The notes under the pieces were generated by a model, which did not search any database, was not told the DNA's origin, and saw nothing but the letters and a program-made list of their open reading frames with translations. A DNA stretch of 64,000 nucleotides, taken from NCBI RefSeq assembly GCF_021730445.1, contig NZ_JADNRM010000001.1, forward strand, positions 387,004 to 451,003, in the 5' to 3' direction. Position numbers and translations under genes: made by a program. The DNA is from Phocaeicola faecalis. Its GTDB lineage: Bacteria; Bacteroidota; Bacteroidia; Bacteroidales; Bacteroidaceae. Numbering within the stretch: the stretch's first letter is position 1; the number at the start of each line of letters is the position of its first letter. This document shows positions 41,596 through 50,516 of this stretch, in pieces.

Positions 41596-43632
41596 TTATA
41601 AGACCCAACAACAAGCATCAGTTACTACTTTCTTACCATTCTTCGCCGATACTTCTATCATGTTCTTTCCTTTGTTCAGCCGGATATCTTTAAAGACGCA
41701 TACTTTCACGCCATCCGGTTGCATTTTTCCTGCCAATTGATTATTTACCTTCAGAGTTACCTCAGCACAATTAGAAAATACCTGAACCTCTGTCACCGGT
41801 TTTACGCGATTCACGCTACGACGCCCGGCAATATACACCATCGGTTCAGGGTTCCAGTTGGCCTTATAGAAATAGAATGCATCCTTTTTAACTTTACGGT
41901 TGTGTGTTACCAACCCTTTATCATTGATACCCGGACGATCACCTTCCGTACGATGAGCAGCTCCGAAGTCAAACATATTCCAAACAAAGCTTCCCCAAAC
42001 GTATGGACGTTCACTGATAATCTTCCAGTTCTGAATATGGTATTCCGTCTGCCAATTTTCCGGATGCCACCAACTTCCCGGACTGGTCTGCACCAATGAA
42101 TCCTGTTGATGGTAAATACTTGCTCCTGCCCCATACTCACTGATAGCAATCTTTATTTGGGGATGTGACTGATGTGTCTTGTCCAACCACGAAGCCAATG
42201 TCGCCGGAGTTGCTCCATACCAACCGTCATATCTGTTCCAGGCAATATTATCTGTTATGAAATTAATAGCACCGCCCTGGTTACTGGCTGATGTAGTGGG
42301 ACGTGTCGGGTCTTCCTGATGTGCCAGCACATTCAGTTCTTTGATGTACTCCAACGGATTGTCTCCATTTTCTTTCAGTTCATTAAACAACCCCCAAAAG
42401 CATATACTAGGATGATTAAAATGCTGGCGGACCATCTCCTTCAACTGTTCTTTACCATTCTCACGAAAAGAAGGCTGGTCGACAAAACCTTTGTCTGCAT
42501 AACCTCCCGGGCCCACAAACGGTATCTCCGCCCACGTCACTATTCCATTCCTATCCATCAAATCATACATATAAGCAGCTTGTGGATAATGGGCCAGCCG
42601 AATGGCATTCACCCCCATCTCAAGCATCAACCGGGTATCTTCTTCATGGTGCATAGGATGGAGTGCATTTCCCACCTCCGCCCATTCCTGATGGCGGCAT
42701 ACCCCATGCAGAGGCAAATGTTTCCCATTAAGAAAGAAACCCTGATTGGCATCTGTCGTATAATAACGAAGTCCCAATGGTTGTTCCACTTTATCTATCT
42801 CTTTTCCATCCTTCATGAGGGTTATCACGGTCTGATACATAAAAGGATCTTCAGTACCATTCCATAAATGGGGATTTGGCAAGGTAAAGCTCATTTCTTC
42901 AGATTGCACCTTGGTATGGGGTGCAACAGTCACATTCTTATCTGCCTGATAAATCACTTTATCGCCCTCTTTCACTTGGAGCTTAAGAGTTGCCTGCCGG
43001 GGGTGTTCCGTTCCGTTCGACAGGTTGATACGGGCCAAAATGCCGGCTTGCTTCTTATCCACCTGCTGCTGAACAAGATATACTCCCGGAGAAGCATAAT
43101 CTAAAGGAGAGATGCAAATATCTTCTGTAACAAGTAAATGCACATCCCTATAGATACCCCCATAGAAATTAAAGTCACCTACCAAGGGCATGACATCAAG
43201 CTGTTCACCATTGTTCACACGAACCAGCACAGTATTATCTTTCCCATAATTCACCTTATCAGTGATTTCAAAAATAAATGCCCCATAACCACCCCGATGC
43301 TCTCCTATCTGTTTGCCGTTGATGAAAACATTACTTACACAGTTCGCCCCTTCAAAACGGAGAAACAGTCGCTTGCCTTTCCACTCGGAACGAATAAATA
43401 GTTTCTTGTCATAATTACCGATACCGCGTTTATAGTCGGGCTTGCCACTCAAAGCATCTTGTGCATTCCAAGTATGGGGTAAATCTACCCGGCGACTTGA
43501 ATTCTTATCCACTTGATGGGAGAACCGGAAGTTCCAATCTTGATTGATGAGTATATTCTCTCTTTGTGCAAGAGTCTGCATACTTACCGCCATGGCAAAT
43601 AATGCAGAGAAAGTCAGTCGAAGGTGTTTCAT
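41596..43632 (-). CDS. Secreted glycoside hydrolase family 2 protein
   Basis: I prefer the ATG at 43632, which gives a clean signal peptide (MKHLRLTFSALFAMAVSMQTLAQ); an in-frame ATG lies 18 bp upstream. About 678 aa with GH2 order: sugar-binding jelly roll (QDWNFRFSHQ, VDLPHTWNAQDA), Ig-like domain, then TIM barrel with GVCRHQEW, acid/base E418 in GLFNELKENG and nucleophile E499 in AISEYGAGAS. A C-terminal domain similar to DUF4982 follows. Family members are beta-galactosidases, glucuronidases or mannosidases; NELKENG does not settle which. No SusCD pair is adjacent. Confidence 0.88.
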   Translation of the reverse strand: MKHLRLTFSALFAMAVSMQTLAQRENILINQDWNFRFSHQVDKNSSRRVDLPHTWNAQDALSGKPDYKRGIGNYDKKLFIRSEWKGKRLFLRFEGANCVSNVFINGKQIGEHRGGYGAFIFEITDKVNYGKDNTVLVRVNNGEQLDVMPLVGDFNFYGGIYRDVHLLVTEDICISPLDYASPGVYLVQQQVDKKQAGILARINLSNGTEHPRQATLKLQVKEGDKVIYQADKNVTVAPHTKVQSEEMSFTLPNPHLWNGTEDPFMYQTVITLMKDGKEIDKVEQPLGLRYYTTDANQGFFLNGKHLPLHGVCRHQEWAEVGNALHPMHHEEDTRLMLEMGVNAIRLAHYPQAAYMYDLMDRNGIVTWAEIPFVGPGGYADKGFVDQPSFRENGKEQLKEMVRQHFNHPSICFWGLFNELKENGDNPLEYIKELNVLAHQEDPTRPTTSASNQGGAINFITDNIAWNRYDGWYGATPATLASWLDKTHQSHPQIKIAISEYGAGASIYHQQDSLVQTSPGSWWHPENWQTEYHIQNWKIISERPYVWGSFVWNMFDFGAAHRTEGDRPGINDKGLVTHNRKVKKDAFYFYKANWNPEPMVYIAGRRSVNRVKPVTEVQVFSNCAEVTLKVNNQLAGKMQPDGVKVCVFKDIRLNKGKNMIEVSAKNGKKVVTDACCWVL

Positions 43633-43702
43633 GTTCTTATCTTTTAGCATCCATGCAATTTAAGTTTAACAATATCATTACCTCTACAGAGGGTTTATTG
43701 TA

Positions 43703-43710
43703 CAAAGATA
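43703..43710 (-). promoter_or_regulatory. -7 box (TATCTTTG) for the GH2 gene
   Basis: The reverse strand reads TATCTTTG, 70 bp upstream of the GH2 start codon at 43632. Confidence 0.5.
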
Positions 43711-43792
43711 GAGCAGTATCGCTACCACCAACTATAACTTTTGTCGATTTCATCTCATAAATTTGTCCAAATAAGGGAAGAACGGAGTATAT

Positions 43793-43861
43793 GGGCATAA
43801 AAAAAGGAGCAACGCCTTGCTCCAACCTTTGTTAACCTTAAATCTAATACTATGAAAAACA
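43793..43861 (-). ncRNA. Candidate small RNA, shared 5' motif (member 1)
   Basis: On the minus strand a -7 box TACATTTG (43874-43867) with ATTG 19 bp upstream is followed by GTTTTTCATAGTA, TTAGATTTAAGGTTAA and then a strong terminator, GGAGCAA-GGCG-TTGCTCC with seven T. The transcript would be about 70 nt. The first 25-30 nt recur at 54271-54300 behind another -7 box. Multicopy paralogous small RNAs are known in Bacteroides; membership in a named family is not verified. Confidence 0.65.
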
Positions 43862-43940
43862 CAGTGCAAATGTACGGACTTTTGGGAATCCTGCAATAGT
43901 TTGTCCGTCTTTTATGCATCAAAACAATGTTATTTAACAT

Positions 43941-43990
43941 AAATCGGCATCCCATTTACAGCTGTTAGCTAAACTGGGATACCGATTTTA
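43941..43990 (-). terminator. cydB terminator
   Basis: Arms AAATCGGCATCCCATTT and AACTGGGATACCGATTT pair with one mismatch and one bulge across a loop holding AGCTGTTAGCT. T-rich sequence follows on the minus strand after a short gap. It lies just beyond the cydB stop. Confidence 0.65.
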
Positions 43991-44007
43991 ATTTCATTAA
44001 AGCTTGA

Positions 44008-45153
44008 TTAATAAGTATGGCTGTCTTTTCCCAATTCTTTTGCTGTAATAGGCTTTCGGTCTATTGCACGCCAAGCATAAACAATGTATGCCAAAACAAA
44101 AGGTACTAAAATAGATACATAAGCCATGACGCGCAAAGTAAACTCACTGGAACAACTGTTGGCCAGTGTCAATGAACTTTGCAAGTCAGCAGTAGAGGGA
44201 TAATATGCTGTATTATTATAACCCACACAAAGCAACAGTGACAAAACTGTCAGCACAGTACCGATACCCGCAAACCAGATACCGTTGGTAGATGTCTTAC
44301 TGAAAATAGATTTGCCGATGCCGAATAGCACACCGACCACTCCTATCAGGAATAAAACCAAGAGGATAGGCATATCAATGAAATTCATAAAATACTTGTA
44401 AGGTTCCATATATACTTCCTGTGTATCGGGACTGACAGCAAAGCCATCACTCAATAATGTACGTATCACAAATGCCAGAAAAAGAATAAGAAAAGGAATC
44501 GTATCCGTAATCAATTGGCGGCGGCAGTGAGGAATTAACTCTTCATCGCGGATATTATTGATAAAATATAAATTACCCAAGATACGTGCCAAGAACAAGA
44601 CAGCAAAACCCAAAACAAGATTCCACGGATTAGTCAGTGCATCCAACCCATGCCATCCATTAGCCCAACTACTGATGACAGGCATCAGTTCATTACCCAT
44701 ATTTCCTTTATTTACCAAGAAATTAGAACCGGTAAAGAATGTAGCCACTGCCCCACCCAGTAATAACGGTCCTACCACTCCGTTAATTACCAAAAACCAT
44801 TGATAGGTGCGTTTACCTAAAATATTACCCAGTTTAGACTGAAACTCATAAGACACAGCCTGCAACACGAAAGTGAACAAAATAATCATCCACAACCAAT
44901 ACGCACCACCGAAACTGGTGCTATAAAACAAAGGAAAGGAAGCGAAGAAAGCTCCTCCGAAAGTAACCAACGTAGTAAAAGTAAACTCCCACTTACGCCC
45001 GGTGGAATTCACCAGCATGGTACGCTCTTCGTGAGTACGGCCCAAAGTGAACAATAAAGAATTGCCGCCCTGCACAAAAAGCAGGAACACCAACAGGGCA
45101 CCCAGCAATGAAACCAGGAACCACCAATAGTTTTGTAGAAATATATAGTCCAT
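44008..45153 (-). CDS. cydB: Cytochrome bd ubiquinol/menaquinol oxidase subunit II
   Basis: A 381-aa membrane protein with about eight or nine helices. CydB-type features: WWFLVSLLGALLVFLLFVQGG near the N-terminus, NSTGRKWEFTFTTLVTFGGA, YEFQSKLGNILGKRTYQWFL and a long C-terminal helix pair. It completes the bd oxidase with CydA, reducing O2 to water with menaquinol, the way Bacteroides tolerates and uses nanomolar oxygen. It lies 45 bp after cydA. Confidence 0.93.
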   Translation of the reverse strand: MDYIFLQNYWWFLVSLLGALLVFLLFVQGGNSLLFTLGRTHEERTMLVNSTGRKWEFTFTTLVTFGGAFFASFPLFYSTSFGGAYWLWMIILFTFVLQAVSYEFQSKLGNILGKRTYQWFLVINGVVGPLLLGGAVATFFTGSNFLVNKGNMGNELMPVISSWANGWHGLDALTNPWNLVLGFAVLFLARILGNLYFINNIRDEELIPHCRRQLITDTIPFLILFLAFVIRTLLSDGFAVSPDTQEVYMEPYKYFMNFIDMPILLVLFLIGVVGVLFGIGKSIFSKTSTNGIWFAGIGTVLTVLSLLLCVGYNNTAYYPSTADLQSSLTLANSCSSEFTLRVMAYVSILVPFVLAYIVYAWRAIDRKPITAKELGKDSHTY

Positions 45154-45198
45154 AGAATTTTATTTAAATGATAAATGATGGAATTACAGCAAGCAAGG

Positions 45199-46704
45199 TT
45201 ATTCACCCTTTATTGCCTCCGGCCCTTTCTTTATGGCCTTAACCATAATATTGATTTCGGCAATCAGCATGACGGTAAACAGAATCAGGAAGATAAAGAA
45301 AGTTATCTGCACAGAGCTCGTCTGCAACTTGGATATAGCGGCTCCCACCGGCAACATATCCTGAATAGCCCACGGCTGACGACCGACCTCGGCTACCACC
45401 CAACCGGCTTGTCCGGCAATGTATCCCAACGGAATAGTCCAAAGTGCAAGTTTCTGCAACCACCTTGCATCTTTCAACTTGTCTTTCTGCGACAGGACAA
45501 GTACTACAATAAAGAATAAGATGAAATATCCTCCCAGCCCTACCATGATGCGGAACGACCAGAAAGTCAGCCCGACAGGAGGAACTAAATGAGTAGGATC
45601 TTTGATATATCCATAGCCGAAATAAGCCACATTCTCGTCCAATGTTCGGCGCGCTACACTTGCAGCCTCTTTATTACCTTCTTTCTGGGCTTTACGGAAA
45701 GCGTCCAAGGCAGCAATCGCCTTCTGACCACGCTCTATCTTCTCTTGTGCAGAAAGAGCGATGGTTCCCTCCGGAGTTTGATAACCGCCTTCCAGTAAAT
45801 TGTTGATGCCCGGCACATACCCATCTATGTCATGAGTAGCCAGAATAGAAAGCATTTTTGGAATCTTAATATCTCCTATCACAGTAAACGGCACTCCGTT
45901 GCCGCCATCTCGAAGTCCTTCGGCCGCTGCCATTTTCATTGGCTGCACTTTCGCCACCTGCACACCGGAGATATCTCCGGTCCATGCTACTATCAACGAA
46001 GCTACCAAACCAAAAGCGGCAGCTACCTTAATGCTTGCTTTTGCAAATTCAGTCTCGCGCTTGCGAAGCAGATACCAACAACTGATACCCACCACAAACA
46101 CAGCACCGAGTACCCAGCCACTCAGTACGGTATGGAAAAACTTAGCCACTGCCATTGGTGAGAGTGCCACCGCCGCAAAGTCCACCATCTCATTACGCAC
46201 CGTCTCAGGATTGAATGCCATACCCACCGGATACTGCATCCAAGCGTTGGCTACCAAAATCCACCATGCGGAAAGCGTTGCACCGATACCTGTCAGCCAT
46301 GTAGATGCCAAGTGAAAGCGTTTACTTACCTTGTTCCAGCCGAAAAACATGACGGCAATAAACGTCGCTTCCATAAAGAAAGCCAAAATACCTTCAATTG
46401 CCAACGGAGCACCAAAGATATCACCCACAAACCATGAGTAATTACTCCAGTTCGTACCGAACTCAAACTCGAGGATTAACCCTGTTGCAATACCTACAGC
46501 GAAGTTAATACCGAAAAGTTTCATCCAGAACTTTGCCGTGCGTTTCCAGAATTCCTTACCTGTGGCTACATAAAAAGTCTCCATGAGCCCCATAATCATA
46601 GCCAGTCCCAATGTTAGAGGAACAAAAAGCCAGTGATACATGGCCGTCAGTGCAAATTGCGCCCGCGACCAGTCAATTAGCGAAGTGTCAATGTTTTCAA
46701 ACAT
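45199..46704 (-). CDS. cydA: Cytochrome bd oxidase subunit I
   Basis: A 501-aa membrane protein. Heme-ligand and family motifs are present: WSRAQFALTAMYHWLFVPLT (His near 23, heme b595), WILVANAWMQYPVGM (near 145-160), FFHTVLSGWVLGAVF (His near 187, heme b558), and the quinol-side motif VAEVGRQPWAIQDML (GRQPW). The Q-loop is of the short type. It is in the operon DUF4492-cydA-cydB and forms the terminal oxidase for oxygen scavenging. Confidence 0.95.
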   Translation of the reverse strand: MFENIDTSLIDWSRAQFALTAMYHWLFVPLTLGLAMIMGLMETFYVATGKEFWKRTAKFWMKLFGINFAVGIATGLILEFEFGTNWSNYSWFVGDIFGAPLAIEGILAFFMEATFIAVMFFGWNKVSKRFHLASTWLTGIGATLSAWWILVANAWMQYPVGMAFNPETVRNEMVDFAAVALSPMAVAKFFHTVLSGWVLGAVFVVGISCWYLLRKRETEFAKASIKVAAAFGLVASLIVAWTGDISGVQVAKVQPMKMAAAEGLRDGGNGVPFTVIGDIKIPKMLSILATHDIDGYVPGINNLLEGGYQTPEGTIALSAQEKIERGQKAIAALDAFRKAQKEGNKEAASVARRTLDENVAYFGYGYIKDPTHLVPPVGLTFWSFRIMVGLGGYFILFFIVVLVLSQKDKLKDARWLQKLALWTIPLGYIAGQAGWVVAEVGRQPWAIQDMLPVGAAISKLQTSSVQITFFIFLILFTVMLIAEINIMVKAIKKGPEAIKGE

Positions 46705-46725
46705 ACCGTTTTGATATTAAAATGT

Positions 46726-46944
46726 TTATGGATTTGCACGTTTAATCAACTCTTCCCCCACATATTGCTGCTTCTCTTGAGGGGTCTTCTCCTTTAAAAA
46801 AGAAGGAAAGAAAAAAAGCTTCAAAATAAAAAACATAATAAACAGTTTGATAAGGATAATGGCCCAAAGCGTCCGGCCAAGGGTCATTTCACGGAAACCG
46901 TCCCGATAGAACGTCCATATACGGGCTAACAAAGTATTACTCAT
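46726..46944 (-). CDS. DUF4492 small membrane protein, cyd operon leader gene
   Basis: A 72-aa protein with one transmembrane helix (LWAIILIKLFIMFFILKLFFF) after an amphipathic start (ARIWTFYRDGFREMTLGRTL). It matches the DUF4492 family, which in Bacteroidetes sits directly before cydA; here the gap to cydA is 21 bp. By position it may be an accessory or assembly subunit comparable to CydX, although it is longer and unrelated in sequence. Function unproven. Confidence 0.85.
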   Translation of the reverse strand: MSNTLLARIWTFYRDGFREMTLGRTLWAIILIKLFIMFFILKLFFFPSFLKEKTPQEKQQYVGEELIKRANP

Positions 46945-46961
46945 AGAAACTTATCTTAAAC

Positions 46962-46976
46962 TTGTAATTATTACAA
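46962..46976. promoter_or_regulatory. Perfect palindrome TTGTAATTATTACAA upstream of the cyd operon
   Basis: A 15-bp perfect palindrome 18 bp before the first cyd gene, overlapping a CCTTTG that could be the end of an imperfect -7 box. Arm sequence TTGTAA/TTACAA resembles half-sites of redox or CRP/FNR-type regulators (for example Rex, TTGTGA...TCACAA). The identity of the regulator is inference. Confidence 0.45.
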
Positions 46977-47023
46977 AGGAAAACACTTTATCGGTAAAAA
47001 GCAAGTTTTTGTCCATAGAAATA

Positions 47024-47052
47024 TGCCGATAATCTATATTTATTGCCGATAA
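47024..47052 (+). promoter_or_regulatory. Direct repeats TGCCGATAA at the efflux operon promoter
   Basis: TGCCGATAA occurs at 47024-47032 and 47044-47052, 20 bp start to start, the spacing expected for LytTR-type response regulators bound as two protomers on one DNA face. The second copy overlaps the -33 element. An inverted relative, TTTATCGGT, is at 46987-46995. A related palindrome lies upstream of the LytS/LytTR genes at 51811. Confidence 0.5.
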
Positions 47053-47073
47053 AAGCAATGCTCCCTACATTTG
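47042..47073 (+). promoter_or_regulatory. Promoter of the TolC-MacA-MacB operon
   Basis: ATTG (47042-47045) and TACATTTG (47066-47073) are 20 bp apart, followed by C. The transcript would start near 47080, giving a leader of about 20 nt before the ATG at 47100. Confidence 0.6.
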
Positions 47074-47099
47074 CAATAACAAATTAAACCCCAAAAAGG

Positions 47100-48443
47100 A
47101 TGAGACAACGAGTAGTATATTTAGCAATTAGCTTATTAGCGGCCTCTTCATTAACCGCCCAGGAAGCAAAGAAATGGACTTTGAACGACTGCATTGAATA
47201 TGCCTTGGAGAAGAATATCCAGTTACAGCAGGACAAAATCTCATTGGAAGAAAGTGATGTGGATGTAAAGACTGCGAAAGCAGCCCTCTTCCCCAGCCTA
47301 TCGTTCAGCACCGGACACAATGTTACAAACCGTCCGTATCAGGAAAACAGCAGCACCGTCAGCGGTACTGAAATCATCAGCAGTAACAACAAGACCACTT
47401 ATAGCGGCAACTACGGACTGAATGCCCAATGGACGGTTTGGAATGGGAACAAACGCATGAATACAATCAAGCAAAGAAAAATGAACCGCGAAATAGCGGG
47501 ACTCACCGTAGCCGAAACAGAAAACTCATTGCAAGAACAGATTGCACAGGTGTTTATCCAAATTCTATATGCCGACGAATCGGTGAAAATTAATGAGAAT
47601 ACCTTGCAAGTGAGCCGCGCCACTTACGAACGTGGCGTGGAACTCTTCAACGAAGGAAGTATCTCCAAAGCCGACCTTGCACAGTTGGAAGCTCAGGTTA
47701 GTAATGACCAATACCAATTGGTCACAGCCCAAAGTTCACTTCGGGATTATAAATTGCAACTCAAACAACTGCTCGAGCTGGACGGAACGGAGGAAATGAA
47801 TCTTGTTCTCCCCGAATTGACAGACGAACACGTGCTACAGCCCTTGCCCAGCCAGACAGATGTATATCAGCAGGCATTGGCTTCACGTCCCGAAATACAA
47901 AGCAGCAAACTTAATATCGAAAGTTCAAAGTTGGACATTTCCGTTGCCAAAGCCGGCTACTACCCCACCATCAGTTTAAGTGCCTCTACAGGCAGTACCA
48001 CCAACAGTGCCAGCGAAAACGCTTGGGGGAAACAGATGAAATATGGTTGGAACAACATGATAGGAATTAATCTCAGCATCCCTATCTTCGATAACCGCCA
48101 AAACAAAAGTGCTGTTCAGAAAGCACGTCTGCAATACAGCAGCAGTCAGCTCGATTTGATTAATAAACAAAAGGAGCTATACAAAAATATAGAAAGCCTT
48201 TGGCTGGATGCCACAAATGCCCGGCAGCAATATAATGCTGCCGAAAGCAAACTGAAAAGCAGCCGGACCAGTTTTGATATGGTAAGCGAACAATTCAATC
48301 TGGGCATGAAGAATACGGTGGAACTCCTGACCGAAAAAAACAACCTGCTCAGTGCACAGCAACAACGCATTCAAGCCAAATATATGGCTATCCTGGACCG
48401 CACGTTGCTGAACTTCTATGCAGGACAAGAAATAAAGTTATAA
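47100..48443 (+). CDS. TolC family outer-membrane efflux protein
   Basis: A 447-aa protein with signal peptide (VVYLAISLLAASSLTAQ) and two OEP repeats: each has a long coiled coil with the family pattern (WTLNDCIEYALEKNIQLQQ; NSLQEQIAQVFIQILYADES; RGVELFNEGSISKADLAQLE and FDMVSEQFNLGMKNTVELLT). It makes the trimeric outer-membrane and periplasmic channel for the pump encoded next. First gene of the operon, 34 bp before the adaptor gene. Confidence 0.92.
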   Translation: MRQRVVYLAISLLAASSLTAQEAKKWTLNDCIEYALEKNIQLQQDKISLEESDVDVKTAKAALFPSLSFSTGHNVTNRPYQENSSTVSGTEIISSNNKTTYSGNYGLNAQWTVWNGNKRMNTIKQRKMNREIAGLTVAETENSLQEQIAQVFIQILYADESVKINENTLQVSRATYERGVELFNEGSISKADLAQLEAQVSNDQYQLVTAQSSLRDYKLQLKQLLELDGTEEMNLVLPELTDEHVLQPLPSQTDVYQQALASRPEIQSSKLNIESSKLDISVAKAGYYPTISLSASTGSTTNSASENAWGKQMKYGWNNMIGINLSIPIFDNRQNKSAVQKARLQYSSSQLDLINKQKELYKNIESLWLDATNARQQYNAAESKLKSSRTSFDMVSEQFNLGMKNTVELLTEKNNLLSAQQQRIQAKYMAILDRTLLNFYAGQEIKL

Positions 48444-48477
48444 TACCGAAAATATAAACGTCATACATAAATATAAT

Positions 48478-49695
48478 ATGGAAAAGAAAAAAACTATCCT
48501 CCTCAGTGCCGCAGTTGTAATGGTTGCAGCCGGCGCTTTGTGGATGCTCGGAGGCTCTGAAGCAAAAAGTACAGTAGGCTTTGCAACAGAAAAGGTGAAG
48601 AAAGGTAATATCAGCAACTCAATCACAGCTACAGGAACAATCGAACCTGTGACGGAAGTCGAAGTCGGTACTCAAGTATCCGGCATCATCGACAAGATTT
48701 ATGTAGACTATAATTCCGTAGTAACCAAAGGCGAACTGATAGCCGAAATGGATAAAATCACACTCCAAAGCGAACTTCAATCTGCCCGGGCTACCTACGA
48801 TGGCAGCAAAGCGGAATACGACTATCAAAAAAAGCTGTATGAACGCAACAAGAAATTGCACGACAAACAGCTCATCAGTGATACCGATTACGAACAGTAT
48901 GTATATAACTACGAACGTGCCAAAAGCTCATTCGATGCCAGCAAAGCCGCCCTTGCCAAAGCCGAGCGCAACCTCTCGTATGCGACCATCACCTCCCCCA
49001 TTGACGGAGTGGTAACCAGCCGTGATGTAGAAGAAGGACAGACTGTCGCTTCCGGTTTCGAAACCCCGACTCTCTTTACCATTGCTGCTGACCTGACCAA
49101 AATGCAGGTAGTGGCAGACGTGGATGAGGCCGATATCGCCGGAGTGGAAGACAGCGCCCGCGTCACCTTCACTGTCGATGCCTATCCCGACGATGTATTC
49201 GAAGGTTATGTAAGACAGATACGTTTGGGAAGTACGAACAGCAGTAGCAGCAGTTCCACTACCAGCAGTACCACAGTTGTCACATACGAAGTAGTCATTA
49301 CTGCCGACAATCCCGACTTGAAACTGAAACCCCGCCTCACAGCCAATGCCACTATCTATACATTAAACAAAAACAATGTATTGACTGTACCTAGCAAAGC
49401 ACTGCGGTTCACACCGAATAAAGACATAGCCAAAGGATATAAAATCAACGACTGCCAAGGAGAGCACAAAGTGTGGACACTGGAAGGCAATACGTTCACC
49501 GCACATCCGGTTAAAATCGGCATATCAAACGGTACACAGACCGAGGTTCTAAGCGGCATCACCGAAAATATGCCTGTCGTTACCGAAACGGTAGTCAACA
49601 GCAATACTCCCCAAATGGAGGAATCGGCCGAAGGTGGAGAAAGAAGTCCGTTTATGCCCGGCCCTCCGGGAAGCAAGAAAAAAAACAATAAATAA
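48478..49695 (+). CDS. MacA-like periplasmic adaptor (HlyD/RND-MFP family)
   Basis: A 405-aa adaptor: N-terminal membrane anchor (ILLSAAVVMVAAGALWML), lipoyl half-motifs (EVEVGTQVSGIIDKIYVDYN and TSPIDGVVTSRDVEEGQTV), an alpha-hairpin between them (about 85-165; EYDYQKKLYERNKKLHDKQ), a beta-barrel and a membrane-proximal domain. A Ser/Thr-rich insert (SSSSSSTTSSTTVV near 245) interrupts the beta-barrel. It bridges the MacB-type transporter to the TolC channel. The C-terminal tail is Pro/Lys-rich. Confidence 0.92.
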   Translation: MEKKKTILLSAAVVMVAAGALWMLGGSEAKSTVGFATEKVKKGNISNSITATGTIEPVTEVEVGTQVSGIIDKIYVDYNSVVTKGELIAEMDKITLQSELQSARATYDGSKAEYDYQKKLYERNKKLHDKQLISDTDYEQYVYNYERAKSSFDASKAALAKAERNLSYATITSPIDGVVTSRDVEEGQTVASGFETPTLFTIAADLTKMQVVADVDEADIAGVEDSARVTFTVDAYPDDVFEGYVRQIRLGSTNSSSSSSTTSSTTVVTYEVVITADNPDLKLKPRLTANATIYTLNKNNVLTVPSKALRFTPNKDIAKGYKINDCQGEHKVWTLEGNTFTAHPVKIGISNGTQTEVLSGITENMPVVTETVVNSNTPQMEESAEGGERSPFMPGPPGSKKKNNK

Positions 49696-49731
49696 ACTTG
49701 CGCAGTCAGAACCTATTTATTCCCAAAACAG

Positions 49732-50475
49732 ATGAAAAAGATTATCGAACTTCAAAATATCAAACGAAACTTTCAAGTGGGTGAAGAAACCGTACACGCT
49801 TTGCGCGGCATCTCCTTCACCATCTACGAAGGAGAGTTTGTCACCATCATGGGCACCTCAGGTTCGGGTAAATCCACCCTGCTGAATACATTGGGTTGCC
49901 TTGATACTCCCACCAGCGGAGAATACCTGCTGGACGGCGTATCTGTCCGTACCATGAGCAAGCCACAGCGTGCCATACTGCGCAACCGCAAAATCGGTTT
50001 CGTATTCCAGAACTACAACCTGCTGCCCAAAACCACAGCAGTGGAAAATGTGGAACTCCCGCTGATGTACAACTCTTCTGTCTCGGCAGCCGAAAGACGA
50101 AAAAGAGCGGTTGACTCACTGATGTCTGTCGGTCTGGGCGACCGCCTGGAACACAAGTCCAACCAAATGTCGGGAGGACAGATGCAACGCGTCGCCATTG
50201 CCCGCGCTTTGGTCAACAATCCGGCAGTAATCCTTGCCGACGAAGCTACCGGTAACCTTGACACCCGCACTTCCTTCGAAATCCTTGTACTCTTCCAAAA
50301 GTTACATGCCGAAGGACGTACCATTATCTTCGTTACCCACAACCCCGAACTGGCACAATACAGCAGCCGAAACATCCGCCTGCGCGACGGTCATGTGATA
50401 GAAGACACTGTCAATACCCATATCCTGTCTGCCTCCGAAGCACTGGCTGCCCTGCCCAAAAATGATGAAGACTAA
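49732..50475 (+). CDS. MacB/LolD-type ABC transporter ATPase
   Basis: A 247-aa ATPase. Walker A GTSGSGKSTLLN (41-52), Q-loop VFQNYNLLPKTTAVENVELP, signature MSGGQMQRVAIARAL, Walker B VILADEATGNLDT and the switch His in IFVTHNPELA. The family (LolD, MacB, FtsE, YknY) powers mechanotransmission rather than direct substrate passage. ATPase and permease are separate genes here, unlike E. coli MacB, where they are fused. Confidence 0.93.
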   Translation: MKKIIELQNIKRNFQVGEETVHALRGISFTIYEGEFVTIMGTSGSGKSTLLNTLGCLDTPTSGEYLLDGVSVRTMSKPQRAILRNRKIGFVFQNYNLLPKTTAVENVELPLMYNSSVSAAERRKRAVDSLMSVGLGDRLEHKSNQMSGGQMQRVAIARALVNNPAVILADEATGNLDTRTSFEILVLFQKLHAEGRTIIFVTHNPELAQYSSRNIRLRDGHVIEDTVNTHILSASEALAALPKNDED

Positions 50476-50516
50476 TCTTCATCAGCAACAAGAAATAAAT
50501 TAAACAATACCCAATT

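Noticed and set aside
43852..43899. 15-codon ORF starting MKNTVQMYGL upstream of cydB
   Set aside because: It lies antisense to the small RNA candidate and its promoter box. The ATG is explained by the conserved small RNA sequence read backwards.
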